NCBI GenBank assembly: GCA_017395085.1
Contig: JAFPWF010000020.1
Span: forward strand, 32,214-96,213
Length of the DNA stretch: 64,000 nt
DNA from: Oscillospiraceae bacterium
GTDB taxonomy: Bacteria; Bacillota; Clostridia; Oscillospirales; Oscillospiraceae
Reading direction: 5' to 3'
The notes beneath the pieces were generated by a model, which was not told where the DNA came from, searched no databases, and was given only the letters and a program-made list of their open reading frames with translations. Position 1 is the first letter of the stretch. Every line of letters starts with the position of its first letter. The translations under genes and the position numbers were made by a program. Positions 8,429-17,054 of the stretch are shown piece by piece.

Positions 8429-9394
8429 ATGAAAACCAGAATTACCGAACTCTTCGGCATTGAACATCCCATCATCTGCGGCGGCATGCTCTGGGTTACG
8501 GATGCGAAGCTCTGCGCCGCCATCTCCGAGGCGGGCGGCCTGGGCTGCATCACCGCCGACCAATACACCAGCGGCGATGCCCTGCGCGAAGCCATCCGCG
8601 AGGTCAAGGCCCTGACGGACAAGCCCTTCGGCGTGAACATCACCCTGATGAAGAGCTTCCGCATCACCGAAGAGACCTTTATGGACTTCTTCAAGGTCTG
8701 CGCCGAGGAAAAGGTTGCAAATATCGAGGTCTCAGGCCTTTTCGCAACCGACTTCATCCCCATGCTGCACGCCGCAGGCGTGAAGATCACCCATAAGGTC
8801 GGCGCGGTCCGCCACGCCATGAAGATTGAGCGTCTCGGCTATGATGCCGTTATCGTGGCCGGCGTGGAAGAGGGCGGCCATCCGCTGGCCGACAATGTTG
8901 CGACCTCGGTGCTGCTCCCCAAAGTGGCCGAGAGCGTAAAGATCCCCATCCTCGCGACCGGCGGCATGGTGGACGGCAAGTCGATGGCGGCGGCGCTCTG
9001 CCTGGGTGCGGACGGCATCATGATGGCCACACGTTTCCTGGCGTCCGAGGAATGCTGGGTGCACGACAACATCAAAAACTGGATCGTCCAGCTGAACGAA
9101 ACCGACACCGACCTCTTCTGCCACACCACGCTGCAGGCCCGCGGCGTGAAGAACAGCGTCCTTGCCAAGGTCAACGAGCTTGAAAAGAACGGCGCCGAGC
9201 CGTCCGAGATCGTCCGTGCCGTGTCCGGCAAAAAGCTTCTACAGGCACTGCGTGACGGCGACACCGAAGGCGCTGCTTTCCTCTTCGGCCAGAGCATCGG
9301 CCGCATCCATGAAATCAAGTCCTGCAAGGCAATCATCGACGACACTATGGCCGTCTGCGAGGAGACGCTGCGTGCCAAGGCCGCGCTCTTCTGA
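8429..9394 (+). CDS. Nitronate monooxygenase / FabK-like FMN oxidoreductase, copy 1
   Basis: 321-residue TIM-barrel FMN protein of the 2-nitropropane dioxygenase family, which includes true nitronate monooxygenases and the enoyl-ACP reductase FabK. It opens with the family signature ITELFGIEHPIICGGMLWVT, has the substrate-pocket histidine in EEGGHP near residue 150, and phosphate-binding stretches ATGGMVDG and GADGIMMATRF. AGGAGG precedes the ATG. It sits between thiolase and an enoyl-CoA hydratase. In that setting reduction or oxidation of an enoyl-CoA is more likely than nitronate detoxification, but this is inference. A paralogue lies at 11599-12576. Confidence 0.88.
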   Translation: MKTRITELFGIEHPIICGGMLWVTDAKLCAAISEAGGLGCITADQYTSGDALREAIREVKALTDKPFGVNITLMKSFRITEETFMDFFKVCAEEKVANIEVSGLFATDFIPMLHAAGVKITHKVGAVRHAMKIERLGYDAVIVAGVEEGGHPLADNVATSVLLPKVAESVKIPILATGGMVDGKSMAAALCLGADGIMMATRFLASEECWVHDNIKNWIVQLNETDTDLFCHTTLQARGVKNSVLAKVNELEKNGAEPSEIVRAVSGKKLLQALRDGDTEGAAFLFGQSIGRIHEIKSCKAIIDDTMAVCEETLRAKAALF

Positions 9395-9403
9395 GGAACC
9401 GCC

Positions 9404-10195
9404 ATGGACGAGAAAGAACGCACCCCGCTGTACCGGGTGGAGAACGGCGTGGCGTATCTCACGCTGAACCGCCCGGAAACGCTGAATTCCTTCACCACCG
9501 ACTTTGTCCACGAGATCGAGGATGCCATCGTCCGTGCCGACACGGATGACGAAGTGCGTGTTCTGCTGCTGACGGGCGAAGGCCGCGGCTTCACTTCCGG
9601 CGGGAACCTGCAGGAACTCGCAGCCATGAATCTCGACCGCAAGCGCGCCATTTACGATGTCGACTCCACCGCCGACATGGTCCGCCTCCTTTACAATGTC
9701 AAGAAGCCTGTCATCGCCGCGGTAAACGGCCCGGCTTACGGCGCCGGGATCGCTCTGGCAATGGCCTGCGACCTGCTCATCGCCTCCGAGAAGGCGCAGT
9801 TCGGCTTCTCCTTCACGGGCCTCGGCTTCTGCCCCGACAGCGGCACCACCTGGTTCCTCACGCGGCGTGTGGGTTATTACAAGGCCTGTGAGATCCTCTT
9901 CTCCGCCAAAACGCTTGGCGCCGAGGAGCTGCTTCAGCTCGGCCTGGTAAACATGGTCGTCCCGCATGACGAGCTTTTGCCGGCGGCGGCAAAAACTGCT
10001 GCACGGATCGCAAAAGGCCCGGCACTGGCACTGATGCTGCAGAAGCGCGTTCTGCGCAACGCCGTCACTACCACCTTTGAGCAGAACCGCGACTACGAAG
10101 CCATCAGCCAGATCTTCGCCTCCCAGACCGATGACTGCCGCGAAGGACTGACCGCTGCGCTCGAGCGCCGCAGACCGGAATTCCGGGGGAAATAA
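9404..10195 (+). CDS. Enoyl-CoA hydratase/isomerase family protein, second copy
   Basis: 263-residue crotonase-family protein. The first oxyanion-hole segment is GRGFTSGGNLQEL near residue 64 and the second is AVNGPAYGAGIALAMACDLL near residue 106, both in canonical places. An FSFTGLGFCPDSG segment carries an aspartate where many hydratases have the second catalytic glutamate, so isomerase or another crotonase activity is possible. The start follows the FMN protein by nine bases (GAGGAACC upstream). It differs clearly from the hydratase at 1306-2082, so this operon pair encodes at least three crotonase domains including the FadN-like one, which suggests several double-bond positions are handled. 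Confidence 0.9.
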   Translation: MDEKERTPLYRVENGVAYLTLNRPETLNSFTTDFVHEIEDAIVRADTDDEVRVLLLTGEGRGFTSGGNLQELAAMNLDRKRAIYDVDSTADMVRLLYNVKKPVIAAVNGPAYGAGIALAMACDLLIASEKAQFGFSFTGLGFCPDSGTTWFLTRRVGYYKACEILFSAKTLGAEELLQLGLVNMVVPHDELLPAAAKTAARIAKGPALALMLQKRVLRNAVTTTFEQNRDYEAISQIFASQTDDCREGLTAALERRRPEFRGK

Positions 10196-10202
10196 CAGAT
10201 AC

Positions 10203-10229
10203 AGCCCGGGGCCGTGCAGGCCCCGGGCT
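10203..10229 (+). promoter_or_regulatory. Perfect hairpin directly before the CoA-transferase ribosome binding site
   Basis: An 11-bp perfect inverted repeat, AGCCCGGGGCC, with a 5-nt loop (GTGCA). Its right arm ends two bases before the GGAGG at 10232. There is no U-run, so it is not a canonical terminator. It may stabilise processed mRNA ends or tune translation of the next gene. Confidence 0.6.
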
Positions 10230-10244
10230 TTGGAGGATATCATC

Positions 10245-11588
10245 TTGAACTGGAAAGAAGAATACGAGTCCAAATTCAAAAGCGCCGGAGAAGCGGTTTC
10301 CGTTGTCAAAGACGGCGATTCGGTCGCCTACGGCGAATTTGTGATGGCTTCGATACTGCTGGATGCGGCATTTGCCGCACGGGTACCGCAGCTGCACGAT
10401 ATCATCCTGCGCTCCACCACCTGTCCCTTCCCGCCAAAGGCGGTGCTGGCTGATCCAAAGCTGGAACACGTCATGTATAACGACTGGCATTTTTCTCCCG
10501 CGAGCCGCAAGCTCTGCGACGCGGGTCTCTGCCGCTATGTGCCCATGAACTACCACGCCGGCCCCGAGACCATCCGCCGCGGCCTCATCGACCGCATTGA
10601 CGTCGCCATGCTGATGGTTTCTCCGCCGGATGAGGAGGGGTATGTCAGCCTCGGGACCTCCTCGTCCATTACGCCGACCTACATCCGGAGCGCCCGATAC
10701 ATCATTGCCGAAGTCAACGAAAGCGTTCCGCGCACCTTCTGCGATGAGGAAAGCCGCGTGCATGTCTCGCAGATCGACTGCTTCGTGCAGGGGCCGAACC
10801 GCCCGCTGATCGAAGTGCCGACCCCGCCCCCGAATGAAGTAGATGAAAAGATCGCCGGACTCGTCGTGAGCCTCATTTCGGACGGCGCCTGCATTCAGCT
10901 TGGCATCGGCAGCATGCCGAACGCCGTTGGCGGGCTGATCGCTCAGTCCGGCCTGAAAGACCTGGGAGTGCACACCGAAATGCTCTGCGACGCTTACGTC
11001 GCCATGGCCGAGGCGGGCTGCATCACCGGCAAATACAAAACCACCGATCCGGGAAAGATCGTCTATACCTTTGCCATGGGGACAAAGAAACTCTATGACT
11101 TTCTGGACGGTAACCCGGACTGCCTGCTTGCCCCGGTGGACTACACCAACGACCCGTACATCATTTCCAAAAACGACAACATAGTCTGCCTCAACAATGC
11201 CATCGAGGTCGACCTCTACGGCCAGGTTGCATCCGAGACCTCCGGCCCGCGCCAGATCTCCGGCACCGGAGGCCAGCTGGACTTCATCCAGGCTGCGGCG
11301 CGCTCGAAGGGCGGCAAAGGTCTCATTTGCCTGTCCTCAACCTATACCGAGCGGGACGGCACTGTGCATTCCCGCATTCTTCCGCATCTGGGCCCCTGCC
11401 AGATCGTCACGGTTCCGCGCAGCTTCAATCAGTTTGTCATTACCGAGTACGGCATTGCCGATCTCCGCGCTAAGACCACCTGGGAACGTGCCGAAGCGCT
11501 CATCTCCGTTGCGCACCCGGACTTCCGCGAGAAACTGATCCGCCAGGCCGAAGCGCAGGGACTGCGCGTCCGAAACATCAGAGAGTGA
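10245..11588 (+). CDS. Acetyl-CoA hydrolase/transferase family CoA-transferase
   Basis: 447-residue CoA-transferase of the acetate / 4-hydroxybutyrate / butyryl-CoA:acetate CoA-transferase family. The glycine-rich LGIGSMPNAVGG and the catalytic glutamate motif GVHTEMLCD are visible near residues 225-250, and FVITEYGIADLRAKT near the C-terminus is characteristic. The start is decided by GGAGGA at 10232-10237, seven bases before TTG at 10245. An earlier in-frame TTG (10230) overlaps the ribosome binding site and is rejected. The enzyme could activate acids by transferring CoA from acetyl-CoA, or recover CoA from end products. This provides a second, ATP-free activation route beside the synthetase. 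Confidence 0.9.
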   Translation: MNWKEEYESKFKSAGEAVSVVKDGDSVAYGEFVMASILLDAAFAARVPQLHDIILRSTTCPFPPKAVLADPKLEHVMYNDWHFSPASRKLCDAGLCRYVPMNYHAGPETIRRGLIDRIDVAMLMVSPPDEEGYVSLGTSSSITPTYIRSARYIIAEVNESVPRTFCDEESRVHVSQIDCFVQGPNRPLIEVPTPPPNEVDEKIAGLVVSLISDGACIQLGIGSMPNAVGGLIAQSGLKDLGVHTEMLCDAYVAMAEAGCITGKYKTTDPGKIVYTFAMGTKKLYDFLDGNPDCLLAPVDYTNDPYIISKNDNIVCLNNAIEVDLYGQVASETSGPRQISGTGGQLDFIQAAARSKGGKGLICLSSTYTERDGTVHSRILPHLGPCQIVTVPRSFNQFVITEYGIADLRAKTTWERAEALISVAHPDFREKLIRQAEAQGLRVRNIRE

Positions 11589-11598
11589 GGAGATTCCC

Positions 11599-12576
11599 AT
11601 GGAAAGAAAGCTGAATACCCGCATTACCGAGATGCTCGGCATCGAGCGCCCGATTCTCAGCGGCGCGATGCAGTGGCTGGCAAAGGCGGAGCTGGTGGCC
11701 GCGGTGTCGAACGCCGGCGGCCTGGGCGTCATGTCCTCCGCTACCTTCCCGAATGCCGAGGAGCTCCGTGCCGAAATCCGCAAATGCCGGGAACTGACGG
11801 ATAAACCCTTCGCCGTGAACCTGACCCTGATGCCCTCGCTGGCCCCGCCGGACTATCCGTCCTACGTGAAGGTCTGCATCGAGGAGGGCATCCGCATTAT
11901 GGAGACCTCCGGCCGCGCGCCGGAACCCTTTATGCCGTATTTCAAGTCGGCGGGCATGACGGTGATCCATAAGTGCACCATCGTCAAGCACGCGCTGAAA
12001 GCGCAGGCCATCGGCTGTGACGCCGTCATCATGGACGGCACTGAAGCGGCCGGCCACGTGGGCGAAAACGACATCGGCTCCATGGTGCTGTGGCCTGCTG
12101 CGGTCGATGCGCTGGACATCCCGGTCATTGCCTGCGGCGGCGTCGGCGACGGACGCGGCCTGGCGGCAGCCCTGATGCTCGGCTGCGAGGGCGCCACGGT
12201 CGGCACGCGCTTCTTCCTCTCCGAGGAGGCGCCCGCCCTGCGTGCCGGGAAGGAAATGGTTGCCAATCTTGCGGACGAAATGAGCACCACCCTGGTGCTG
12301 CGCCGCTTTACCAACACCACCCGTGTGCTGAATAACGGCCTTGCCGTCAAAGTTTCCGAGCTCGAGCATTCCGGCGCCCCCTTTGAGGAAATCGCGCCTC
12401 TTGCTTCCGGGCGGCGCCTGAAAAAAGCCTTTGAGACCGGCAACCTCGAGGACGGCGTCCTCACCATCGGCCAGGTCAACGGCATCCTGCACGACATCCT
12501 GCCCGTGCAGGAGATTATGGACCGCATGATGGCCGAGTGCTTTGCCTGTCTCGACCGCTACGCACAGAAGCCGTGA
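11599..12576 (+). CDS. Nitronate monooxygenase / FabK-like FMN oxidoreductase, copy 2
   Basis: 325-residue paralogue of the FMN protein at 8429-9394, with the same opening (ITEMLGIERPILSGAMQWLA), the pocket histidine in TEAAGHVGEND near residue 154, and phosphate-binding ACGGVGDGRG and GCEGATVGTRF. It starts about 10 bases after the CoA-transferase, with GAGGAG upstream. Its stop codon overlaps the GTG start of sbcD (GTGA at 12573-12576). Two diverged copies in one operon point to two different flavin-dependent steps or substrates. Whether it is a monooxygenase or an enoyl reductase cannot be decided without comparing the FabK and NMO residues on a structure-based alignment. Confidence 0.87.
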   Translation: MERKLNTRITEMLGIERPILSGAMQWLAKAELVAAVSNAGGLGVMSSATFPNAEELRAEIRKCRELTDKPFAVNLTLMPSLAPPDYPSYVKVCIEEGIRIMETSGRAPEPFMPYFKSAGMTVIHKCTIVKHALKAQAIGCDAVIMDGTEAAGHVGENDIGSMVLWPAAVDALDIPVIACGGVGDGRGLAAALMLGCEGATVGTRFFLSEEAPALRAGKEMVANLADEMSTTLVLRRFTNTTRVLNNGLAVKVSELEHSGAPFEEIAPLASGRRLKKAFETGNLEDGVLTIGQVNGILHDILPVQEIMDRMMAECFACLDRYAQKP

Positions 12577-13706
12577 AGCTCGTCCATCTTTCCGACCTCC
12601 ATCTGGGAAAGCGCCTGAACGAGTTCAGCCTGGTGGAGGACCAGGCCTACATTCTGGAAGAGTGCCTGCGCGTCATCGACGCCGAGCGCCCGGATGCCGT
12701 GCTTCTCGCCGGGGATCTCTACGATAAGTCGGTCCCATCGGCCGAGGCGGTCGTCCTCTTTGACAGTTTTCTGGTCGGGCTGGTGCAGCGCGGCCTGCAG
12801 GTGCTTGCCGTCAGCGGCAATCACGACTCCGCCGAACGCATCTCGTTTGCATCCAGGATTCTGGATGCGAACGGGGTGCATTTTTCCCGTGTGTTTGCCG
12901 GAACGGTCGAGCCGGTCATCCTGCAGGACAGTTTCGGCGAGGTCCGCTTCTGGCTGTTGCCCTTCCTGAAGCCGGCGCTGGTGCGGCCCCATTATCCGGA
13001 CGCCGAGATCACAGACTATACCGCCGCCTACCGCGCGGTCATCGAGAGCATGCAGATGGACCGATCCGTACGGAACGTGCTGGTGGCGCACGCCTTTGTA
13101 ACCGGGGCCGTGCGTTCCGAATCCGAAGAGGTCTCCGTCGGCGGTGCGGACAATGTCGATGCTTCCGTATTTGAGGGCTTCGTCTATGTCGCCCTGGGGC
13201 ACATCCACGGGCCTCAGAACATCACCGGGCGTATCCGCTACTGCGGGACGCCTCTGAAGTATTCCTTCTCCGAAGCCAGGCAGCAGAAGTCCGTGACCGT
13301 CGTCGAACTCGGCGCGAAGGGGGAACTCTCGCTGCGCACAGTGCCTCTGATTCCGAAACGGGATCTCTGTGAGCTCCGCGGCACCTATATGGAACTTACC
13401 TCAAAAGCCGATTACGACAAGCGGAACCGTGAGGACTACATGCATATCACCCTCACCGACGAAGAGGATATCCCCGACGCCGTGAGCCGCCTCCGCCTCA
13501 TCTATCCGAACCTGATGAAGCTGGATTACGACAACACGCGCACCCGCACCCGCGGAGCAATTGACGGGGCAGGGGAGCCGGAGCGGAAAACGCCTCTGCA
13601 GCTCTTCGGCGAACTTTATGAGAAGCAGAATGGCGCCGTTCTCTCCGCGGAGCAGGAGGCTTTTTGCACCGGCCTGTTGGAGCGCATCCGGGAGGTGGAC
13701 GCATGA
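12573..13706 (+). CDS. sbcD: DNA double-strand break repair nuclease subunit SbcD
   Basis: 377-residue Mre11-type metallophosphoesterase, nuclease subunit of the SbcCD complex that opens hairpins and processes DNA ends. The five metal-binding motifs are in order: SDLHLGK (residues 7-13), LLAGDLYD, VSGNHDSAERI, VAHAFV and LGHIHGPQ. The start is GTG at 12573, overlapping the upstream stop, because MKLVHLSDLHLG is the normal N-terminus; upstream in-frame codons belong to the FMN protein's DNA. No strong ribosome binding site is seen, so translation is probably coupled. The end overlaps sbcC by ATGA. Being in an acyl-CoA operon is unusual; a promoter inside the preceding gene was not obvious. Confidence 0.95.
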   Translation: MKLVHLSDLHLGKRLNEFSLVEDQAYILEECLRVIDAERPDAVLLAGDLYDKSVPSAEAVVLFDSFLVGLVQRGLQVLAVSGNHDSAERISFASRILDANGVHFSRVFAGTVEPVILQDSFGEVRFWLLPFLKPALVRPHYPDAEITDYTAAYRAVIESMQMDRSVRNVLVAHAFVTGAVRSESEEVSVGGADNVDASVFEGFVYVALGHIHGPQNITGRIRYCGTPLKYSFSEARQQKSVTVVELGAKGELSLRTVPLIPKRDLCELRGTYMELTSKADYDKRNREDYMHITLTDEEDIPDAVSRLRLIYPNLMKLDYDNTRTRTRGAIDGAGEPERKTPLQLFGELYEKQNGAVLSAEQEAFCTGLLERIREVDA

Positions 13707-16471
13707 GACCGCTGAAGCTGACAATTTCCGCGTTCGGCCCCTATGCGGGCAGGACCGAAATCGACTTTGAAGCCCTGGGCAGGAGCGGCCTGTACCTGAT
13801 CACTGGAGATACCGGGGCGGGGAAGACCACCATCTTCGACGCCGTTACCTTTGCCCTGTACGGCGAGGCCAGCGGCGGCGTGCGCAGCGCGGGCATGCTT
13901 CGTTCCAAATACGCCGGCGCTGAAACGCCGACCTTCGTGGAGCTGGAGTTCTCCTACGCGGGGAAATCCTACACCATCCGCCGGAACCCGGAGTACGAGC
14001 GCCCGGCAAAGCGCGGGGGCGGGTTTACCCGTCAGGGCGCGGAAGCCGAACTGAGGCTTCCTGACGGCAGGGTAATCACGAAACAGGCTGATGTAAATGC
14101 TAAGATCCGGAACATCCTGGGCGTCGACCGGAACCAGTTTTCGCAGATCGCCATGATTGCCCAGGGGGATTTCCTGAAGCTCCTGCTTGCCGACACCAAA
14201 GAGCGCCAGTCCATTTTCCGCGAACTCTTCCATACCGGGATTTACCAGACTTTCCAGGAGAAACTGAAGGAGGAATACCTTGCCCTTTGGCATTCCTGCG
14301 ACGACGGCAGAAAGAGCATCCGCCAGGAACTAGGCGGGATCCGCTGCCCGGAACTCACGCCGGAGTTCGGGAGAGCAAAGCAGGCGCGGGACGGGGAACT
14401 CCCCGCCGAAGAGACCGTGCTCCTGCTGCAGGAACTCATCTGCCGCGACGAAGCGGAGCTGGCAGAAACGGACGAACTCCTGAAAGGACTGGAAAGACGG
14501 CTTGCCGTCGTGAACATGCGTCTCGGCCTGGCGGACAGCCGGAGAAAAGCCCTTGCGGGGCTGGAAAGCACCCGGAAGACGCTTCAGGAAAAGCAGGCGG
14601 AACTCACCGCCGCAGAGGGGCGGCTGCAGGAGACCGAAGAAATCCAGCGTGAAATCGAAGCGCTGAAGCAGGAAGCCGCCTCCCTGCAGGCAATACTCCC
14701 GGACTACCGCCGGCGCGAGCAGCTGCGCGAAGACCTTGCAAAACGGAAGCAGCAGAGCATCAGGACCCGGGACGAGATGCAGCAGAAAAACGCGCAGCTG
14801 GAGAACCTTACAGCAGGTCTCGCTTCCATGCGGGAAGAGAAAAAGGAGCTTGAAAACGCCGGTGCCGAGAAGGAGCGCCTTCTCAGCGCACAGAATCTGC
14901 TTCGGCAGCAGTATACGGACCTGAAGGAACTCAGCACGCTGTTTGCCGATGTACACAGGCTTGAGCGCCGGAACGAAGAGGACAGGCGGCTCTATCTGGC
15001 GGCATCGGATGCCTGGAAAAAAACCAGGGCAGAGTACGATTCCATGGTTCAGGCCTATCTGGATGAGCAGGCGGGCATCCTTGCCGGGCGTCTCGAGGAA
15101 GGAAAACCCTGCCCGGTCTGCGGCTCCACGCAGCATCCGGCGCCTGCCCGGAAAGCGGAAAAGGCACCTTCCGAGGCGGAACTTGAGAGCGCCGGAGAGG
15201 CTGCCGATGAAAGGCAGAAGGAAATGGCCGATGCCAGCCGCAGCGCGGAGAGCAGCAGAACGGCCCTGCAGACCAAACAGGACGAACTCGAGCGCAGGTG
15301 TGCTTCGCGCCTCGGCGCTGCATCTCTCAGGGAGACGGAAGCCGCGCTGCCCGGCTTGCTTGCCGATACGGAAGCGGAAGGGAAACAGGTCACCCGGCAG
15401 CTGATGCTCACGGAACAGAAACTCCGGCGGCTGCAGGAACTGAATGCGAAGATCCCGGCAGAGGAGAACAGAGTGAGAGCAGCTGAAGCGGACATCGCCG
15501 AAGCCGAAAAGGAGTTTGCCTCTCTTCAGACCGGCATTGATCATACGGAACGGCAGCTGGAAGCCCTCTCCGAAGGCCTGCAGTTTGAAACGGAAGCGGA
15601 GGCAGCCGGGCATCTCAGTTTCCTCTCGGAACGCACAAAGCAGCTGCAGAAGTCCGTGCAGGAAGCGCAGGAGAGGTACCGCTTATGCAAGGAGACTGTC
15701 GCCGGTCTGGAGGGACAGCAGGCCCAGCTCAGGGAACAGCTGAGGCAGCTTGCAGACCTGCAGGATGATGAGATCATCCGCGAAGAACTCGCAGCCCTGA
15801 GCGCCGGAAAAGAGACGGCAGAAGCCCGAAAGCAGGCCTGCGGCATCCGTCTGGATTCCAATACCGGCATTCTGCACCGCACCCGTGAGAAGACTGCGGA
15901 ACTGGAGCAGTTGGAAAAGCGGTGCGCCTGGATGAAAGCCCTCTCCGATACCGCAAACGGTACCGTCGCCGGTAAGGAAAAGATCATGCTGGAAACCTGG
16001 GTGCAGATGGCGTTCTTTGACCGGATCCTCGACCGGGCAAACACCCGCTTCTTCATCATGTCCGACGGACAGTACGAACTGAAACGGCGCGAGGAAGCTG
16101 AGAACCTGCGGGGGCAGAGCGGCCTGGAACTGAACGTCATCGACCACTACAACAATACCGAGCGCAGCGTCAGGACGCTGTCCGGCGGGGAATCCTTCAA
16201 GGCCTCGCTCTCGCTGGCCCTGGGCCTTTCCGATGAGATCCAATCAGCCGCGGGCGGCATCCGCCTCGACACTATGTTCGTGGACGAGGGCTTCGGTTCC
16301 CTGGACGAGGAATCCTTACGGCAGGCGGTAAACGCCCTTGCAGGCCTCACCGAGTCGAACCGCCTGGTAGGCATCATCTCGCATGTGGCGGAGCTCAAAA
16401 ACCGTATTGACCGGCAGATCGTCGTCACCAAGGATAAGAGCGGCGGCAGCCGGGTTCAGATCATCACCTGA
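13703..16471 (+). CDS. sbcC: DNA repair ATPase subunit SbcC
   Basis: 922-residue Rad50-type SMC-like ATPase. Walker A GDTGAGKT is at residues 35-42. Long glutamine/glutamate-rich coiled coils flank the zinc hook CPVC at 470-473. The ABC signature LSGGE is near residue 828, and the Walker B/D-loop MFVDEGFGSLDEE is close behind. Length is somewhat short of E. coli SbcC (about 1050), with the coiled coil shorter. The start ATG at 13703 overlaps the sbcD stop (ATGA) and has GGAGG eight bases upstream. With SbcD it forms an ATP-dependent exo/endonuclease acting on hairpins and protein-blocked ends. The transcription unit ends at the hairpin 16480-16513. Confidence 0.96.
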   Translation: MRPLKLTISAFGPYAGRTEIDFEALGRSGLYLITGDTGAGKTTIFDAVTFALYGEASGGVRSAGMLRSKYAGAETPTFVELEFSYAGKSYTIRRNPEYERPAKRGGGFTRQGAEAELRLPDGRVITKQADVNAKIRNILGVDRNQFSQIAMIAQGDFLKLLLADTKERQSIFRELFHTGIYQTFQEKLKEEYLALWHSCDDGRKSIRQELGGIRCPELTPEFGRAKQARDGELPAEETVLLLQELICRDEAELAETDELLKGLERRLAVVNMRLGLADSRRKALAGLESTRKTLQEKQAELTAAEGRLQETEEIQREIEALKQEAASLQAILPDYRRREQLREDLAKRKQQSIRTRDEMQQKNAQLENLTAGLASMREEKKELENAGAEKERLLSAQNLLRQQYTDLKELSTLFADVHRLERRNEEDRRLYLAASDAWKKTRAEYDSMVQAYLDEQAGILAGRLEEGKPCPVCGSTQHPAPARKAEKAPSEAELESAGEAADERQKEMADASRSAESSRTALQTKQDELERRCASRLGAASLRETEAALPGLLADTEAEGKQVTRQLMLTEQKLRRLQELNAKIPAEENRVRAAEADIAEAEKEFASLQTGIDHTERQLEALSEGLQFETEAEAAGHLSFLSERTKQLQKSVQEAQERYRLCKETVAGLEGQQAQLREQLRQLADLQDDEIIREELAALSAGKETAEARKQACGIRLDSNTGILHRTREKTAELEQLEKRCAWMKALSDTANGTVAGKEKIMLETWVQMAFFDRILDRANTRFFIMSDGQYELKRREEAENLRGQSGLELNVIDHYNNTERSVRTLSGGESFKASLSLALGLSDEIQSAAGGIRLDTMFVDEGFGSLDEESLRQAVNALAGLTESNRLVGIISHVAELKNRIDRQIVVTKDKSGGSRVQIIT

Positions 16472-16479
16472 ACGGCGAA

Positions 16480-16513
16480 AGCCCCGCAGGTTTGTTCTCC
16501 TGCGGGGCTTTTC
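16480..16513 (+). terminator. Rho-independent terminator after sbcC
   Basis: Stem AGCCCCGCAGG / CCTGCGGGGCT around an 8-nt loop, followed by TTTTC. It closes the long rightward operon that began at 4908. Confidence 0.85.
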
Positions 16514-16543
16514 ATATGAGGACTTTTCTCTGCAAAATGGGTG

Positions 16544-16572
16544 TTGACAAACGCGTTGAATTTTGCTATTAT
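16544..16572 (+). promoter_or_regulatory. Strong promoter of the tRNA-Thr gene
   Basis: Perfect TTGACA, 17-bp spacer, TATTAT. It lies 55 bp upstream of the mature tRNA, as expected for a stable-RNA promoter; it may also read into the tRNA-Tyr gene. Confidence 0.8.
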
Positions 16573-16626
16573 ACGCAGGCGGCCGAAGGGTGACTGTGGC
16601 CCGGTAACGGTGACGCTCCCGGATGT

Positions 16627-16702
16627 GCTGGTGTAGCTCAGTCGGTAGAGCAGCTGATTTGTAATCAGCAGGTCGGGGGTTCGAGTCCGTCCACCAGCTC
16701 CA
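16627..16702 (+). tRNA. tRNA-Thr (anticodon TGT)
   Basis: 76-nt cloverleaf read by eye: acceptor stem GCTGGTG / CACCAGC, D-arm with AGCTCAGTCGGTAGAGC, anticodon stem GCTGA / TCAGC with loop TTTGTAA (anticodon TGT), T-arm with GGTTCGAGTCC, and an encoded CCA end. Reads threonine ACN codons, chiefly ACA. Confidence 0.96.
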
Positions 16703-16834
16703 CTTATGACAGTTAAAACAGAAGTTCAAAGCTTTTTTTCTGTGATATTTGGAACTTTTCAGCCGCAAACAAAAAAGTGACCTAAACCGTGAATCTTGCA
16801 AAAGTCACACCAAAGGTCACACATAGCCTAAAAT

Positions 16835-16919
16835 GGGGGAATTCCCGAGTGGCCAAAGGGGACAGACTGTAAATCTGCTGGCGATGCCTTCGGTGGTTCG
16901 AATCCACCTTCCCCCACCA
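16835..16919 (+). tRNA. tRNA-Tyr (anticodon GTA)
   Basis: 85-nt class II tRNA: acceptor GGGGGAA / TTCCCCC, anticodon loop CTGTAAA (anticodon GTA), a long variable arm (GCTGGCGATGCCTTC region), T-loop GGTTCGAATCC, and an encoded CCA. The decayed integrase gene lies just downstream and points toward this tRNA, which is therefore the probable integration target of the island. Confidence 0.96.
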
Positions 16920-17054
16920 GAAACGAGAAGTGATCGAAATGATTGCTTCTCTTTTCTTTTTGATAACTTTCCGCAGGGAAAAGTACAGAAAAAATACACC
17001 CGCCGGATCAGGGCGGGTGTTGCATTATGATGCATGATTGTGCGGTTTGAAGCG

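Noticed and set aside
16833-17030. 65-codon frame overlapping tRNA-Tyr
   Set aside because: It begins inside the tRNA and has no ribosome binding site; the tRNA fully explains the sequence.
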